From Streptomyces sp. SolWspMP-5a-2 (GTDB taxonomy: Bacteria > Actinomycetota > Actinomycetes > Streptomycetales > Streptomycetaceae), in the NCBI RefSeq assembly GCF_900091845.1, contig NZ_FMCI01000201.1, positions 1-44,467 of the forward strand: a DNA stretch of 44,467 bases, in the 5' to 3' direction. The notes under the pieces were generated by a model, which did no database searches, was not told where the DNA came from, and worked only from the letters and a program-made list of their open reading frames with translations. This document shows, piece after piece, positions 33,388-42,085 of the stretch (the stretch's first letter is position 1; the number at the start of each line of letters is the position of its first letter). A program made the translations under genes and the position numbers.

Positions 33388-34251
33388 ATGACGACACCCA
33401 CCGTCTCCGCCACCGGGCTGAGCCTCAGCTACGGCGGGACCCGAGCCCTCGACGACGTGGCGCTGCGGCTGTCCGCGGGCGTCACCGGGCTGCTCGGCCC
33501 CAACGGCGCCGGGAAGACGACCCTGCTGCGGGTGCTGGCCACCGCCGTGCCCGCCGACCGGGGCGCCTTCACCGTCCTGGGCCACGACCCCGCCGACGCG
33601 GCGGGCCGCCAGTCGGTGCGCCGCGCCCTCGGCTACCTGCCCCAGACCCCGGGCTTCCACCCGGACTTCACCGCCTTCGAGTTCGTCGACTACGTGGCGA
33701 TCCTCAAGGAGCGGACCGACCGCGGCGCACGCCACCGCGAGGTGCGCCGCGTGCTCGACCAGGTCGGCCTCGCGGACGCGCGCGGCAAGCGCATCAAGAA
33801 GCTCTCCGGCGGCATGCGCCAGCGCGTCGCGCTCGCCGCGGCCCTCGTCGGCGACCCGGGTTTCGTCGTCCTCGACGAACCGACCGTCGGCCTCGACCCC
33901 GAACAGCGCATGCGCTTCAGGGAGTTGATCGCCCAGGCGGGCGAGGGCCGCACCGTGCTGCTCTCCACCCACCAGACCGAGGACGTCGCGATGCTCTGCC
34001 ACCGGGTGCTGGTCATGGCCGGGGGCCGGGTCCGCTTCGACGGCACCCCCGCCGACCTCACCGACCGCGCCGCCGGCCGGGTCTGGAGCAGCGCCGAACG
34101 CGACCCGGGCGCCCGCGCCGGATGGCGCACCGGCACCGGCACCTTCCGCAACCTCGGCGATCCGCCCCCCGGCGCCGACCTGCTCCCGCCCACCCTGGAG
34201 GACGGCTACCTGCTCACCCTGGACGAGGCGGACACGGCGGTGACGGCATGA
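33388..34251 (+). CDS. ABC transporter ATPase in the sigma operon
   Basis: A 287-residue ATPase. Walker A GPNGAGKT at 37-44, signature LSGGMRQR, Walker B GFVVLDEP with D-loop TVGLDP, and H-loop LSTHQTED. ATG 33388 was chosen because AGGAG lies seven bases upstream; ATG 33337 overlaps the anti-sigma stop but has no such site. It is coupled to the following permease by an ATGA overlap. Substrate unknown. Confidence 0.88.
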   Translation: MTTPTVSATGLSLSYGGTRALDDVALRLSAGVTGLLGPNGAGKTTLLRVLATAVPADRGAFTVLGHDPADAAGRQSVRRALGYLPQTPGFHPDFTAFEFVDYVAILKERTDRGARHREVRRVLDQVGLADARGKRIKKLSGGMRQRVALAAALVGDPGFVVLDEPTVGLDPEQRMRFRELIAQAGEGRTVLLSTHQTEDVAMLCHRVLVMAGGRVRFDGTPADLTDRAAGRVWSSAERDPGARAGWRTGTGTFRNLGDPPPGADLLPPTLEDGYLLTLDEADTAVTA

Positions 34252-35774
34252 CCGCCACCCTCCTGCCGCAGGCCCCGGCCGCCGAACGCACCGGCCCCGC
34301 CCGCACCTTCTCCGCCGTCCTGGCGCTGGCCCTCCTCGAAGGCCGCCGGCTGCTGCTGAGCCCGCCCGTGCTGGCCGCCCTTGCCGCCTTCACGGCCTGG
34401 ACGGTGTGGCGCACTCCCGGCGTCGAGGACGGCCACCCGGCGCTCCAGGACGTCGACCGCGCCACCCAGGGCGGCCCGCTCCTCGTCGCGCTCGCCGTCA
34501 TGCTCAGCGTCAACCACGCGGTGCTGCGCTCCAAGTACCGCGACACCGAACGCCACTTCTCCGTCCTGGCGCTGGGCCCCGGTGCCCGGACGGCCGCCCA
34601 CGCGCTGTCCCTCCTGCCGGTCGCGCTGGTCACCGCGGTCGGCGTGCTCGCCCACTTCGGCTACGCGGCGCTGCTGCCCGACGCCGTCGGCCACGGCTCG
34701 CCCGCCGAACTTGCCGTCGGCCCGCTGACGGTGCTCCTCTTCGGCGCCTTCGGCGTGCTGCTGGCCCGGGTGGTGCGCTCGGTGGCCGCCGCGCCGATCG
34801 CCCTCGTGCTCCTGTTCCTGCTGTTCGTCGCCGGGGCGCTCCCCGTCGGCGACGACGAGCGCGGCACCCGCTGGCTGCTCCCGATCGTCAGCGAGCCGGG
34901 ACCCGTGATCTTCCCCTCCGACCTGCTGGGCCGCCCCGCCGCCTGGCACGCCCTCTACCTCGCCGGACTCACCCTCGTCCTGGGAACGCTCGCGGTCGTG
35001 CGGGCCGGTGCGCGCGGCCCCCTCGCCCTGGGCGGCCTCGCGGTGGCGGTCGCCCTCGCGGTGACCGGCGGAGTCCTGCAGACCGGCACCCTCCCCGCCG
35101 ACGTCAGGGCCGCGCGGGAACGCGCGACGCTCACCCCGGAGAAGGTCCAAAGCTGTGTGCGGCACACTGGCACGACGTACTGCGCCTACCCGGAGTGGAT
35201 CCCCCGCACGGACCGCTGGGCGCAGGTCGTCGACCGGATCCGCGAGGCGTCCGGCGTCACCGCGTCCGACCCGGCCCTGGTGGTCCGCCAGCGCATCGAC
35301 GCCCGCTTCGGCCCCGCCGCCGACACCGACCCCGAGGCCACCGGCACCCCGCACCAGGTGACGGTCGGCACCTCCTGGGGCGGCAACCGGGTCCCCGAGT
35401 TCGCCGCCGACGTCGCCGGGGTGCTGGTCGCGGGCGACGAGACGAAGGCGGGCCGGATCTGCGACGGCCGCGCGGTGACGGTGATGTGGCTGGCCCTGTC
35501 CGCCCTGCCCGACCCGGTGGGGTCACTGCGCGACGTCCGCCTGGACGACAGCGACACCGGCTCCGCGCTCGTCCTCTCCCAGACCGCGCCCCACTCCATG
35601 ACCGAGGCCCAGACCGAGGTGGTCCGCGATCTCCTCGACCGGCCCCGCGCGCAGGTCGCCACCCGCGTGAAGGCCCACTGGACGGAGCTGACGGCCCCCG
35701 GGATCACGGCGGCCGAGGCGGCGGGCCTGCTGGGGGCGCCGAAGCCGCAGGGGGACGACAAGTGCGAGGACTGA
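34248..35774 (+). CDS. ABC permease with a large C-terminal extracytoplasmic domain
   Basis: A 508-residue protein. The N-terminal half has about seven membrane helices (about 20-300). The C-terminal about 200 residues are soluble, start near a Cys pair (QSCVRHTGTTYCAY), and contain no known motif. The layout suggests a permease with a fused sensing or substrate-binding domain outside the membrane. ATG 34248 overlaps the ATPase stop. It shares no evident likeness with the permeases of the gntR operon. Confidence 0.75.
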   Translation: MTATLLPQAPAAERTGPARTFSAVLALALLEGRRLLLSPPVLAALAAFTAWTVWRTPGVEDGHPALQDVDRATQGGPLLVALAVMLSVNHAVLRSKYRDTERHFSVLALGPGARTAAHALSLLPVALVTAVGVLAHFGYAALLPDAVGHGSPAELAVGPLTVLLFGAFGVLLARVVRSVAAAPIALVLLFLLFVAGALPVGDDERGTRWLLPIVSEPGPVIFPSDLLGRPAAWHALYLAGLTLVLGTLAVVRAGARGPLALGGLAVAVALAVTGGVLQTGTLPADVRAARERATLTPEKVQSCVRHTGTTYCAYPEWIPRTDRWAQVVDRIREASGVTASDPALVVRQRIDARFGPAADTDPEATGTPHQVTVGTSWGGNRVPEFAADVAGVLVAGDETKAGRICDGRAVTVMWLALSALPDPVGSLRDVRLDDSDTGSALVLSQTAPHSMTEAQTEVVRDLLDRPRAQVATRVKAHWTELTAPGITAAEAAGLLGAPKPQGDDKCED

Positions 35775-36577
35775 ACGGCCCGCGCCCCGGCGCCGACCGC
35801 GCCCCCGCGAACGGCGCCCCCGTGAACGGCGCCCCCGTGAACGGCGCCACCGCACCCCGCACCGCACCCCGCCCGGCCCGCGGCCCCGGCAGGGCGTCGT
35901 CCCCGCCGTCCGTGTTCGCCTCGGTCAGGGCGCTCGCGCCGCCCGTGCTGCGGGCTCTGCCCTGGCGGCCGTTGGCGGCGACCGGCCTGCTCGGTCCGCT
36001 GCTCGCGGCCGTGCCCCGGCTCTCCGACGACCCGCCGACGCCCTGGCTCGCCGTCAACCTGCTGCGCGGCGCGATCCTGCTGTACGCGCTGGGCCTGGCC
36101 TTCCTGCTGGACGACCCGGCCCGCCACACCACGGCCGCCGTCCCCACCGGCCGGGTGCTGCGCACCGGTCTGCGGCTGGCCCTGGCCCTCCCGGTGACCG
36201 TCCTGTGGTGGACGGCGACCCTGCTGGCGATGCCCGCGGAGCACCGCCCGCCGGCCGGGGCGATCACCCTGGAGGCCGCGGCCGTCTGCGCGCTGGCCGC
36301 CGCGGGGGCCGTGTCGGCGCTGCGGCTGGGTCAGGAGGCCGCCCCGGGACGGCAGGTGGCGGTGGGCGTCCTGCTGCTGGCCGTCCTCGGCCCGTGGTTC
36401 CTGCCGGAGCGGTGGGCGCTGTTCGTCACCCCGGACGACCCCCTCTGGACCGCCGCCCACGACCGGTGGGCGGGGCTGCTGGCGGCCTCGGTGCTGACGG
36501 CGGCGGTGTGGCTGCGGGAGCCGGGCGCCCGGCTCAGGATTCGGTGCGGTACATCAGGTCCGTCTCGTACGTCGTGA
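35762..36577 (+). CDS. Polytopic membrane protein of unknown function
   Basis: A 271-residue protein with a disordered Pro/Ala/Arg N terminus and about six membrane helices. The N-terminal region contains three 15-bp tandem repeats (35807-35851) coding for NGAP units. GTG 35762 overlaps the permease stop by 13 bases and places it last in the sigma operon. The C terminus runs 44 bases into the convergent mshD gene. It may be an accessory or second permease subunit. Confidence 0.65.
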   Translation: MRGLNGPRPGADRAPANGAPVNGAPVNGATAPRTAPRPARGPGRASSPPSVFASVRALAPPVLRALPWRPLAATGLLGPLLAAVPRLSDDPPTPWLAVNLLRGAILLYALGLAFLLDDPARHTTAAVPTGRVLRTGLRLALALPVTVLWWTATLLAMPAEHRPPAGAITLEAAAVCALAAAGAVSALRLGQEAAPGRQVAVGVLLLAVLGPWFLPERWALFVTPDDPLWTAAHDRWAGLLAASVLTAAVWLREPGARLRIRCGTSGPSRTS

Positions 36578-37460
36578 ACCCGAGCCGTTCGTAGACCGCC
36601 ACGGCGGCCTTGTTGTCGGCGTCCACGTACAGCATCGCCGTCGGCAGGCCCGCCGCCGCGAGATGGCGCAGGCCGATCGTGGTGAGCGCCTTGCCGAGGC
36701 CGCCGCCCTGCTGACCGGGGCGCACGCCCACCACGTACACCTCGCCCAGGCCCTCGGCCGCGTGGGTCTTCGTCCAGTGGAACCCGACGAGTTCCCCGTC
36801 GCGGAGGGCGAGGAAGAACCCGGCCGGGTCGAACCACGGCTCGGCCTTCCGGTCGTCGAGGTCGCGCTGGGTCAGGGAGCCCTGTTCCGGGTGGTGGGCG
36901 AAGGCCGCCGCGTTCACCGCGAGCCACGCGGTGTCGTCCTCGCCGGGGACGAACGTCCGCACCGTCACACCCTCGGGCAGCACCGGGTCCGGCAGTTCGA
37001 GGCCGGTCAACGGCCGCCGCATCTGCCGCAGTTCACGGAACAGGGTGAGCCCGAGGACCTGCGCGAGGTGGCGGGCGGCCGGGTGACCGCCGTGCGCCCA
37101 CACCCGCAGCCGCTTGCCGGACGCGGCGAGCAGCGCCACCCCGAGCGCCCGCCCGTGCCCGTGGCCGCGCCGCGCCGGGTGCACGACCAGCTCGGCGGCC
37201 GGTGCCTCCACCGGGTCGGTGTCCTCCAGCTGGGCGTAGCCCGCGAGTTCGCCGTCCACGGTGAGCAGCAGGTGCGCGATGCCGTCCCGGGCGCCGCCGC
37301 GCACGTGCAGCCGACCCTGTTCGGACACCGCGTGCTGGCCGTCCGCGGCCGCCGCCTCGGCGAGCAGGGCGAGGACGGCTTCGGTCTGGTCCGGGGCGAG
37401 CGCGGTGTGGGTCCCGATGGAGCGGGCCGGGGTGATCCGTGCGGTGTCGTCGCTGGTCAT
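36534..37460 (-). CDS. mshD: Mycothiol synthase
   Basis: A 308-residue protein made of two GNAT domains (about 25-145 and 155-305). The second shows GEVYVVGVRPGQQGGGLGKALTTIGLRHL and MLYVDADNKAAVAVYERLGF, both typical of MshD, which acetylates Cys-GlcN-Ins in the last step of mycothiol synthesis. Length matches the family. ATG 37460 was preferred because the frame upstream (to 37553) is not conserved in style. Its 3' end overlaps the convergent membrane gene by 44 bases. Mycothiol is specific to actinobacteria, which supports the taxonomic call. Confidence 0.92.
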   Translation of the reverse strand: MTSDDTARITPARSIGTHTALAPDQTEAVLALLAEAAAADGQHAVSEQGRLHVRGGARDGIAHLLLTVDGELAGYAQLEDTDPVEAPAAELVVHPARRGHGHGRALGVALLAASGKRLRVWAHGGHPAARHLAQVLGLTLFRELRQMRRPLTGLELPDPVLPEGVTVRTFVPGEDDTAWLAVNAAAFAHHPEQGSLTQRDLDDRKAEPWFDPAGFFLALRDGELVGFHWTKTHAAEGLGEVYVVGVRPGQQGGGLGKALTTIGLRHLAAAGLPTAMLYVDADNKAAVAVYERLGFTTYETDLMYRTES

Positions 37461-37629
37461 GCGTACGAGGGTACGGGGACCGGACCGGGAGGTTGCGGCA
37501 AAGCGGCAGTAAAGGAAAAGGCAAAGGGAAATCAGGATGTAACCCGGAAACACCTGTCGCGCTACGCGCGTTGACCCTAGGCTGCGCCGGACGGGGGCCC
37601 ACTACCTCAGCAGACTCACAGGGGGGCGC

Positions 37630-39459
37630 ATGCCTGCCAACTCCACCTCCTCCCAGCCGCGCCGGCAGCGGCTCAGACGGCGCTCGCTCCGCGTCCTGGC
37701 AGCCTCCGCGGGGCTCGCCACGGCCGGTGCGCTGGCCGCCGCGATGCCCGCCGACGCGCACGACAGGTCCGGCCACGGACACGGTCACGGGCACAGCCAG
37801 CAGAACCGTTACCAGGACGTCCAGTTGCTGTCGTTCAACGACCTGCACGGCAACCTGGAGCCGCCGTCGGGTTCCTCCGGCCGGGTGAGCGAACTCCAGG
37901 CGGACGGCACCACGAAGACGATCGACGCGGGCGGCGTGGAGTACCTCGCCACCCACCTGCGCCAGGCCCGCAAGGGCAACGCGTACTCGATCACCGCCGC
38001 GGGCGGCGACATGGTCGGCGCCTCCCCGCTGATCTCGGGCCTCTTCCACGACGAGCCCACCATCGAGGCGCTCAACAAGCTGGACCTGGACGTCACCTCG
38101 GTCGGCAACCACGAGTTCGACGAGGGCGCCGCGGAACTCGGCCGCCTGCAGAACGGCGGCTGCCACCCCACCGCCGGCTGCTACACGGACAAGAAGTTCA
38201 AGGGCGCCGACTTCCCCTACCTGGCCGCCAACGTGCTCAAGCAGAAGACCGGCAAGCCGGTCCTCGCGCCGTACTGGGTGTGGAAGAAGAAGGACGTCAA
38301 GATCGGCTTCATCGGTGTGACCCTGGAGAACACCCCGGGCGTCGTCTCCGCCGAGGGCGTCAAGGGCCTCACCTTCAAGGACGAGGCCGAGACGATCAAC
38401 AAGTACGCCAAGGTGCTGCAGAAGCAGGGCGTGCAGTCGATCGTCGCGCTGATCCACGAGGGCGGCCTGCCCGCCTCGGGCAGCTACAACTACGACTGCG
38501 ACTCCTCCGGCGCGGGCAGCGGCATCTCCGGCCCGATCGTCGACATCGCGAAGAACATCTCGCCGTCGGTGGACGCGCTGGTCACCGGCCACACGCACAA
38601 CGCGTACGTCTGCACGATCCCGGACCCGGCGGGCAACCCGCGCATGGTGACCTCGGCCGCCTCCTTCGGCCGCCTCTACACGGACACCACGCTGACCTAC
38701 GACCGCCGCACCGGTGACATCGCGCGCACCTCGGTGAAGTCGGCCAACCACGTGGTCACCAGGACCGTCCCCAAGGCGGCCGACATGACCAGCCTGATCG
38801 GGAAGTGGAACACCCTCGCCGCCCCGATCGGCAACCGCGCCGTCGGCTACATCTCCGCCGACGTGCCCAACACCGGCACCGAGTCCCCGATGGGCGACCT
38901 GATCGCGGACGCGCAGCTCGCGTACGGCAGAAAGCTCGACCCGACGACGTCCCTGGCGCTGATGAACCCGGGCGGGGTCCGCGCCGGTCTCACCTACGCG
39001 GCCTCGGGCGCCGAGGGCGACGGCGTGGTCACCTACGCCGAGGGCTTCACCGTGCAGCCCTTCGCCAACACCGTGAACCTCCAGACCCTCACCGGTGCCC
39101 AGCTGATCCAGGTGCTGAAGGAGCAGGTCAGCGGCTCCAACGCGAGCGCCCCGAAGATCCTCCAGCCGTCCTCGGGCCTCAGCTACACCCTGGACCTGAC
39201 GAAGTCCGGCGCCGACCGGGTCGTCACCTCCTCGATCACGCTGAACGGCGCGGCCATCGACCCGGCCGCCGGCTACCGCGTCGCGACGAACTCCTTCCTC
39301 GCGGGCGGCGGCGACGGCTTCACCACCCTCGGGCAGGGCACCTCCCCGCTGGTCGGCGACGACGACCTGGCCGCCCTGACGGAGTACCTGACCGCCAACT
39401 CCTCGGCCGCCGCCCCGCTGGCCCCGCCGACGACGAACCGGATCACGATCGTCCAGTAG
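37630..39459 (+). CDS. Secreted 5'-nucleotidase (metallophosphatase)
   Basis: A 609-residue secreted enzyme. Residues 1-43 are a signal peptide with an RRRSLRVL start that may use Tat, followed by a His-rich stretch HGHGHGH (about 49-55) that may hold metal. The calcineurin-like metallophosphatase domain shows LLSFNDLHG, VGNHEFDEG and TGHTHNAYV; the C-terminal nucleotidase domain shows MGDLIADAQLAY, MNPGGVRAGL and VQPFANTVNLQTLTG. It hydrolyses nucleotides outside the cell and frees phosphate, fitting the phosphate theme of the region. No clear PHO box was found upstream. A GGGGGG tract precedes the ATG. Confidence 0.95.
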   Translation: MPANSTSSQPRRQRLRRRSLRVLAASAGLATAGALAAAMPADAHDRSGHGHGHGHSQQNRYQDVQLLSFNDLHGNLEPPSGSSGRVSELQADGTTKTIDAGGVEYLATHLRQARKGNAYSITAAGGDMVGASPLISGLFHDEPTIEALNKLDLDVTSVGNHEFDEGAAELGRLQNGGCHPTAGCYTDKKFKGADFPYLAANVLKQKTGKPVLAPYWVWKKKDVKIGFIGVTLENTPGVVSAEGVKGLTFKDEAETINKYAKVLQKQGVQSIVALIHEGGLPASGSYNYDCDSSGAGSGISGPIVDIAKNISPSVDALVTGHTHNAYVCTIPDPAGNPRMVTSAASFGRLYTDTTLTYDRRTGDIARTSVKSANHVVTRTVPKAADMTSLIGKWNTLAAPIGNRAVGYISADVPNTGTESPMGDLIADAQLAYGRKLDPTTSLALMNPGGVRAGLTYAASGAEGDGVVTYAEGFTVQPFANTVNLQTLTGAQLIQVLKEQVSGSNASAPKILQPSSGLSYTLDLTKSGADRVVTSSITLNGAAIDPAAGYRVATNSFLAGGGDGFTTLGQGTSPLVGDDDLAALTEYLTANSSAAAPLAPPTTNRITIVQ

Positions 39460-39467
39460 CCCGACCC

Positions 39468-39527
39468 GCACCACCTCGCGCCACCCCGCACCACCTCGCA
39501 CCACCCCGCACCACCTCGCGCCACCCC
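39468..39527. repeat. Three 20-bp tandem repeats
   Basis: Units GCACCACCTCGCRCCACCCC at 39468-39487, 39488-39507 and 39508-39527, differing at one position. They lie just past the nucleotidase stop. A likely site of copy-number variation between strains. Confidence 0.85.
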
Positions 39528-39558
39528 GGACGTCTCCCGGTGCCCCCCGGACGTCCCC

Positions 39559-39593
39559 CGAAGGCGGCCGTGTCCCCGACGCGGCCGCCTTCG
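39559..39593 (+). terminator. Terminator of the 5'-nucleotidase gene
   Basis: CGAAGGCGGCCG (39559-39570) pairs with CGGCCGCCTTCG (39582-39593), a 12-bp stem with an 11-base loop. It follows the tandem repeats. The gap 39460-39800 also holds a less GC-rich leader with an 8-bp hairpin (39695-39702 with 39717-39724) before the first mini-protein gene. Confidence 0.75.
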
Positions 39594-39800
39594 GCATGTC
39601 CGGCGGTAAAACCTGTGTGAGCACGCTCCCGGTTCCTCGTCCCGGGTAAGTTTTTGTTCTCAGAGGCAATGCATATCCAGTCTTATTCAAGTCCAAGGCG
39701 AAATGGCTTTTTCGGCTTCGCCTTTCCCGTAGTGTTTTCCATGTCGAAAGCGAACGGCACCGCGGCAGCGGAATCCGTCGCCGAACCGAAGGAGAACACC

Positions 39801-39926
39801 ATGAGCTTCCACAAGATCGCCCCGGTCAAGAAGGCGCGCCAGGCCGCCCCCGCCGCCAGGCCGGTCGCCGAGCGCAAGCCCGCGCCGAAGAAGTCCCCCC
39901 GGCGCCGCCCGGTCGGCCACAAGTAA
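39801..39926 (+). CDS. Basic mini-protein A (MSFHKIAPV family)
   Basis: 41 residues, very basic, starting MSFHKIAPVKKAR and ending KPAPKKSPRRRPVGHK. AAGGAG lies seven bases before the ATG. No signal peptide, Cys or hydrophobic stretch. The tail recalls histone H1-like or AT-hook-like DNA-binding segments, or Arg/Pro-rich cationic peptides. It is a paralogue of the next gene: the first nine residues are identical and the last fourteen nearly so. The two genes lie before an ABC exporter. I do not recognise the family. The upstream 39650-39800 is less GC-rich than the region. Confidence 0.7.
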   Translation: MSFHKIAPVKKARQAAPAARPVAERKPAPKKSPRRRPVGHK

Positions 39927-40014
39927 TTCGGCACGCCTCACACAGAATTTACTGACGCACATCAGGTGCCCGCTGTATCGCCCGTATCGAGAATTGCGAA
40001 CCGAGGAGATTTCC

Positions 40015-40143
40015 ATGAGCTTCCACAAGATCGCCCCCGTCGGCAAGGCCCGCGAGGACGCCCCGGCGCCGAAGCGTGAGGCCCGGAAGCCCGCGCCGAA
40101 GAAGGCGCCCCGGCGCCGTCCGGTCGGCGGACACCGGGGCTGA
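40015..40143 (+). CDS. Basic mini-protein B, paralogue of A
   Basis: 42 residues: MSFHKIAPVGKARED, then a Pro/Ala/Lys middle, then KPAPKKAPRRRPVGGHRG. It shares with protein A the identical N-terminal nine residues, KAR at 11-13, and the KPAPKK-x-PRRRPVG block. GAGGAG precedes the ATG by six bases. Conservation of both ends with a divergent middle, and matching ribosome sites, argue for two real genes rather than chance. It is too short for common ORF length cut-offs. Function unknown; the exporter gene begins 107 bases downstream. Confidence 0.7.
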   Translation: MSFHKIAPVGKAREDAPAPKREARKPAPKKAPRRRPVGGHRG

Positions 40144-40250
40144 CGGCCGCACGCCACGAGGCGGGGTCACCGACGGGCACACGCCGCCCGCCCGGTGACC
40201 CCGCCTCGGCCGTGCCCGCCCACCGTCACCCCGTACCCGAGGGAGAAACC

Positions 40251-42041
40251 GTGATCATGACGGACGTCCGTGCGGCCTTCCGCCGCTTCTGGCCGCTGAC
40301 CCGCGGCGACCGCGGCGGGCTGCTGGTGATCGTCGGCTGCGTGGTGGCGTCCGCGTTCGCCGAGACCGCCTCGATCCTGCTCTTCGCCCACCTCACCGAC
40401 ACCGCGCTCCGGGCCGGTTCGCTCGCCGCCTTCTGGGGCCCGGCCGGTGCCTGGCTCGGCGTCGCCGTGCTCGGCGCCGTCGTCGGCTACCTCGGCAACT
40501 CCCTGGCCGCGCGCACCGCGGAACGCTTCGTGCTGCGGCTGCGCGCGAGCGTCTTCCGGCACGTCCAGGGACTGCCCCCGCACTTCTTCCGGCGGCACCG
40601 CAGAGGCGACCTGGTCGAACGTCTCACCGGCGACGTCGAGGCCATCGAGCAACTGGTCGTCTCCGGCGTCGTCGGGGCCGTCTCCGCCGCCTTCTCCGCG
40701 GTGTTCTACGCCTGCGCCGCCCTCTACCTGCGCTGGGACCTGGCGCTGCTCACCTTCGGGCTGGCCCCGCTGTTCCTGCTCGCCGCCCGCCGGTTCGCCG
40801 GCCGCGTCGGGACGGCCTCCCGGGACGAGCGGGTCGCCGACGGCGCCCTCACCTCCGTCGTCGAGGAGTCGCTCGGCAACGTCGTCCTCACCCAGGCCTA
40901 CGGTCGCGGCGCCGACGAGGAGCGGCGGCTCGACCGGGAGGCCCGCGCCTGGATGCGGGCCTCGGTGCGCGGGGCCCGGCTGGGTGAGATGTACGCGCAG
41001 TCCGTCGAGGTCGTCGAGACGCTCTGCGTCCTCGCGGTGATCGGCGCCGGGGTCTGGGAGATCTCGGCGGGCCGGATGACCCTCGGCCAGCTCCTCGCGT
41101 TCGCCGCGTTCATCGGCTACCTGTACCCGCCGGTCCGCAGCCTGGGACAGCTCGGGCTGACCCTGACCGCCGCCACCGCGGGCGCCCAGCGGCTCGGCGA
41201 GATCCTGGACGCCGAACCCGCCGTCACCGACCCCGTCCGCCCGGTGCCGCCCTGGCCGGTCCGCGGCCACCTCGCCGTGCACGGGGTGTCCTTCCGCCAC
41301 CCGGGCTCCGCGCGCCCCTCCCTGCGCGACGTCGGCTTCACGGCAGGTCCCGGCGAACTCGTCCTGGTCACCGGGCCCAGCGGGGCGGGCAAGTCCACCC
41401 TCGCCACGCTGCTGACCCGCTTCTACGACCCGGCCCGCGGCACGATCACCCTGGACGGCGTGGCCCTGCCCGACCTGCCGCTCGCCTTCCTGCGGGAGAA
41501 CGTCGCGCTGCTGCCGCAGGAACGGCTCGTCCTGAACGGCACCGTCCGGGAGAACATCGGCTGCGGGCGCCCCGGCGCGAGCGACGCCGAGATCGAGCGG
41601 GCGGCCCGGGACGCGGCGGCCCACGACTTCGTCACCGCGCTCCCCGACGGCTACGACACCCTCATCGCCCCCGGCACCGCGGCCCTCTCCGGCGGCCAGC
41701 TCCAGCGGATCGCCATCGCCCGCGCGATGCTGCGCGCCGCGCCGGTGCTGATCCTGGACGAGCCGACGACGGGACTCGACGCGGTCGCCGCCCGCCAGGT
41801 GGTCCGGCCGCTGCGCCGTCTGATGGCGGGCCGGACGACGATCATGATCACCCACGATCTGACCCTGGCGCCGGACGCGGACCGCATCCTGGTCGTCGAC
41901 GGCGGACGGCTGGTGGAGTCCGGGACGCACCACGAACTGCTCGGCCTGGGCGGCACCTACGCCCGCCTCTGCCACCCCCTCCCCGAGGCGGTGACGGAGC
42001 CCGCGCGCGACCCGGAGCAGACGATGGTCCTGCGGTGGTAG
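40251..42041 (+). CDS. ABC exporter with fused membrane and ATPase domains
   Basis: A 596-residue half-transporter of the MsbA/LmrA type. About six helices span residues 15-300 (type 1 exporter fold, with the intracellular loop LRLRASVFRHVQGLPPHFFRRHRRGDLVERLTGDVEAIEQ). The ATPase domain has Walker A GPSGAGKS at 375-382, Q-loop LLPQE, signature LSGGQ at 479-483 and Walker B VLILDEP. The H-loop is MITHDL. No C39 peptidase domain is fused. GTG 40251, five bases after GGGAG, is preferred over ATG 40257. It would work as a homodimer, exporting a drug, lipid or peptide. The twin mini-proteins just upstream are candidate cargo only by position. Confidence 0.9.
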   Translation: MIMTDVRAAFRRFWPLTRGDRGGLLVIVGCVVASAFAETASILLFAHLTDTALRAGSLAAFWGPAGAWLGVAVLGAVVGYLGNSLAARTAERFVLRLRASVFRHVQGLPPHFFRRHRRGDLVERLTGDVEAIEQLVVSGVVGAVSAAFSAVFYACAALYLRWDLALLTFGLAPLFLLAARRFAGRVGTASRDERVADGALTSVVEESLGNVVLTQAYGRGADEERRLDREARAWMRASVRGARLGEMYAQSVEVVETLCVLAVIGAGVWEISAGRMTLGQLLAFAAFIGYLYPPVRSLGQLGLTLTAATAGAQRLGEILDAEPAVTDPVRPVPPWPVRGHLAVHGVSFRHPGSARPSLRDVGFTAGPGELVLVTGPSGAGKSTLATLLTRFYDPARGTITLDGVALPDLPLAFLRENVALLPQERLVLNGTVRENIGCGRPGASDAEIERAARDAAAHDFVTALPDGYDTLIAPGTAALSGGQLQRIAIARAMLRAAPVLILDEPTTGLDAVAARQVVRPLRRLMAGRTTIMITHDLTLAPDADRILVVDGGRLVESGTHHELLGLGGTYARLCHPLPEAVTEPARDPEQTMVLRW

Positions 42042-42067
42042 GAACCGGCGCGCGGGCGGGGGACCGG

Positions 42068-42085
42068 CCGGGCCTACCGGCCCGG
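42068..42085. terminator. Hairpin between convergent exporter and sensor kinase genes
   Basis: CCGGGCC (42068-42074) pairs with GGCCCGG (42079-42085), and GGACC/GGTCC at 42061-42065 and 42085-42089 can add to the base. It overlaps the kinase stop codon. Confidence 0.5.

Noticed and set aside
37033..39696. 887-residue minus-strand open frame
   Set aside because: Antisense to the 5'-nucleotidase gene, which has a signal peptide and family motifs.
39801..40143. Lanthipeptide or other modified-peptide precursors
   Set aside because: No Cys, few Ser/Thr, and no modifying enzyme or C39 peptidase is nearby; kept only as possible cationic peptides.
39687..40157. 156-residue minus-strand frame over the mini-protein genes
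   Set aside because: Its repeats mirror the two plus-strand paralogues, it lacks a ribosome site, and the plus-strand genes have good ones.
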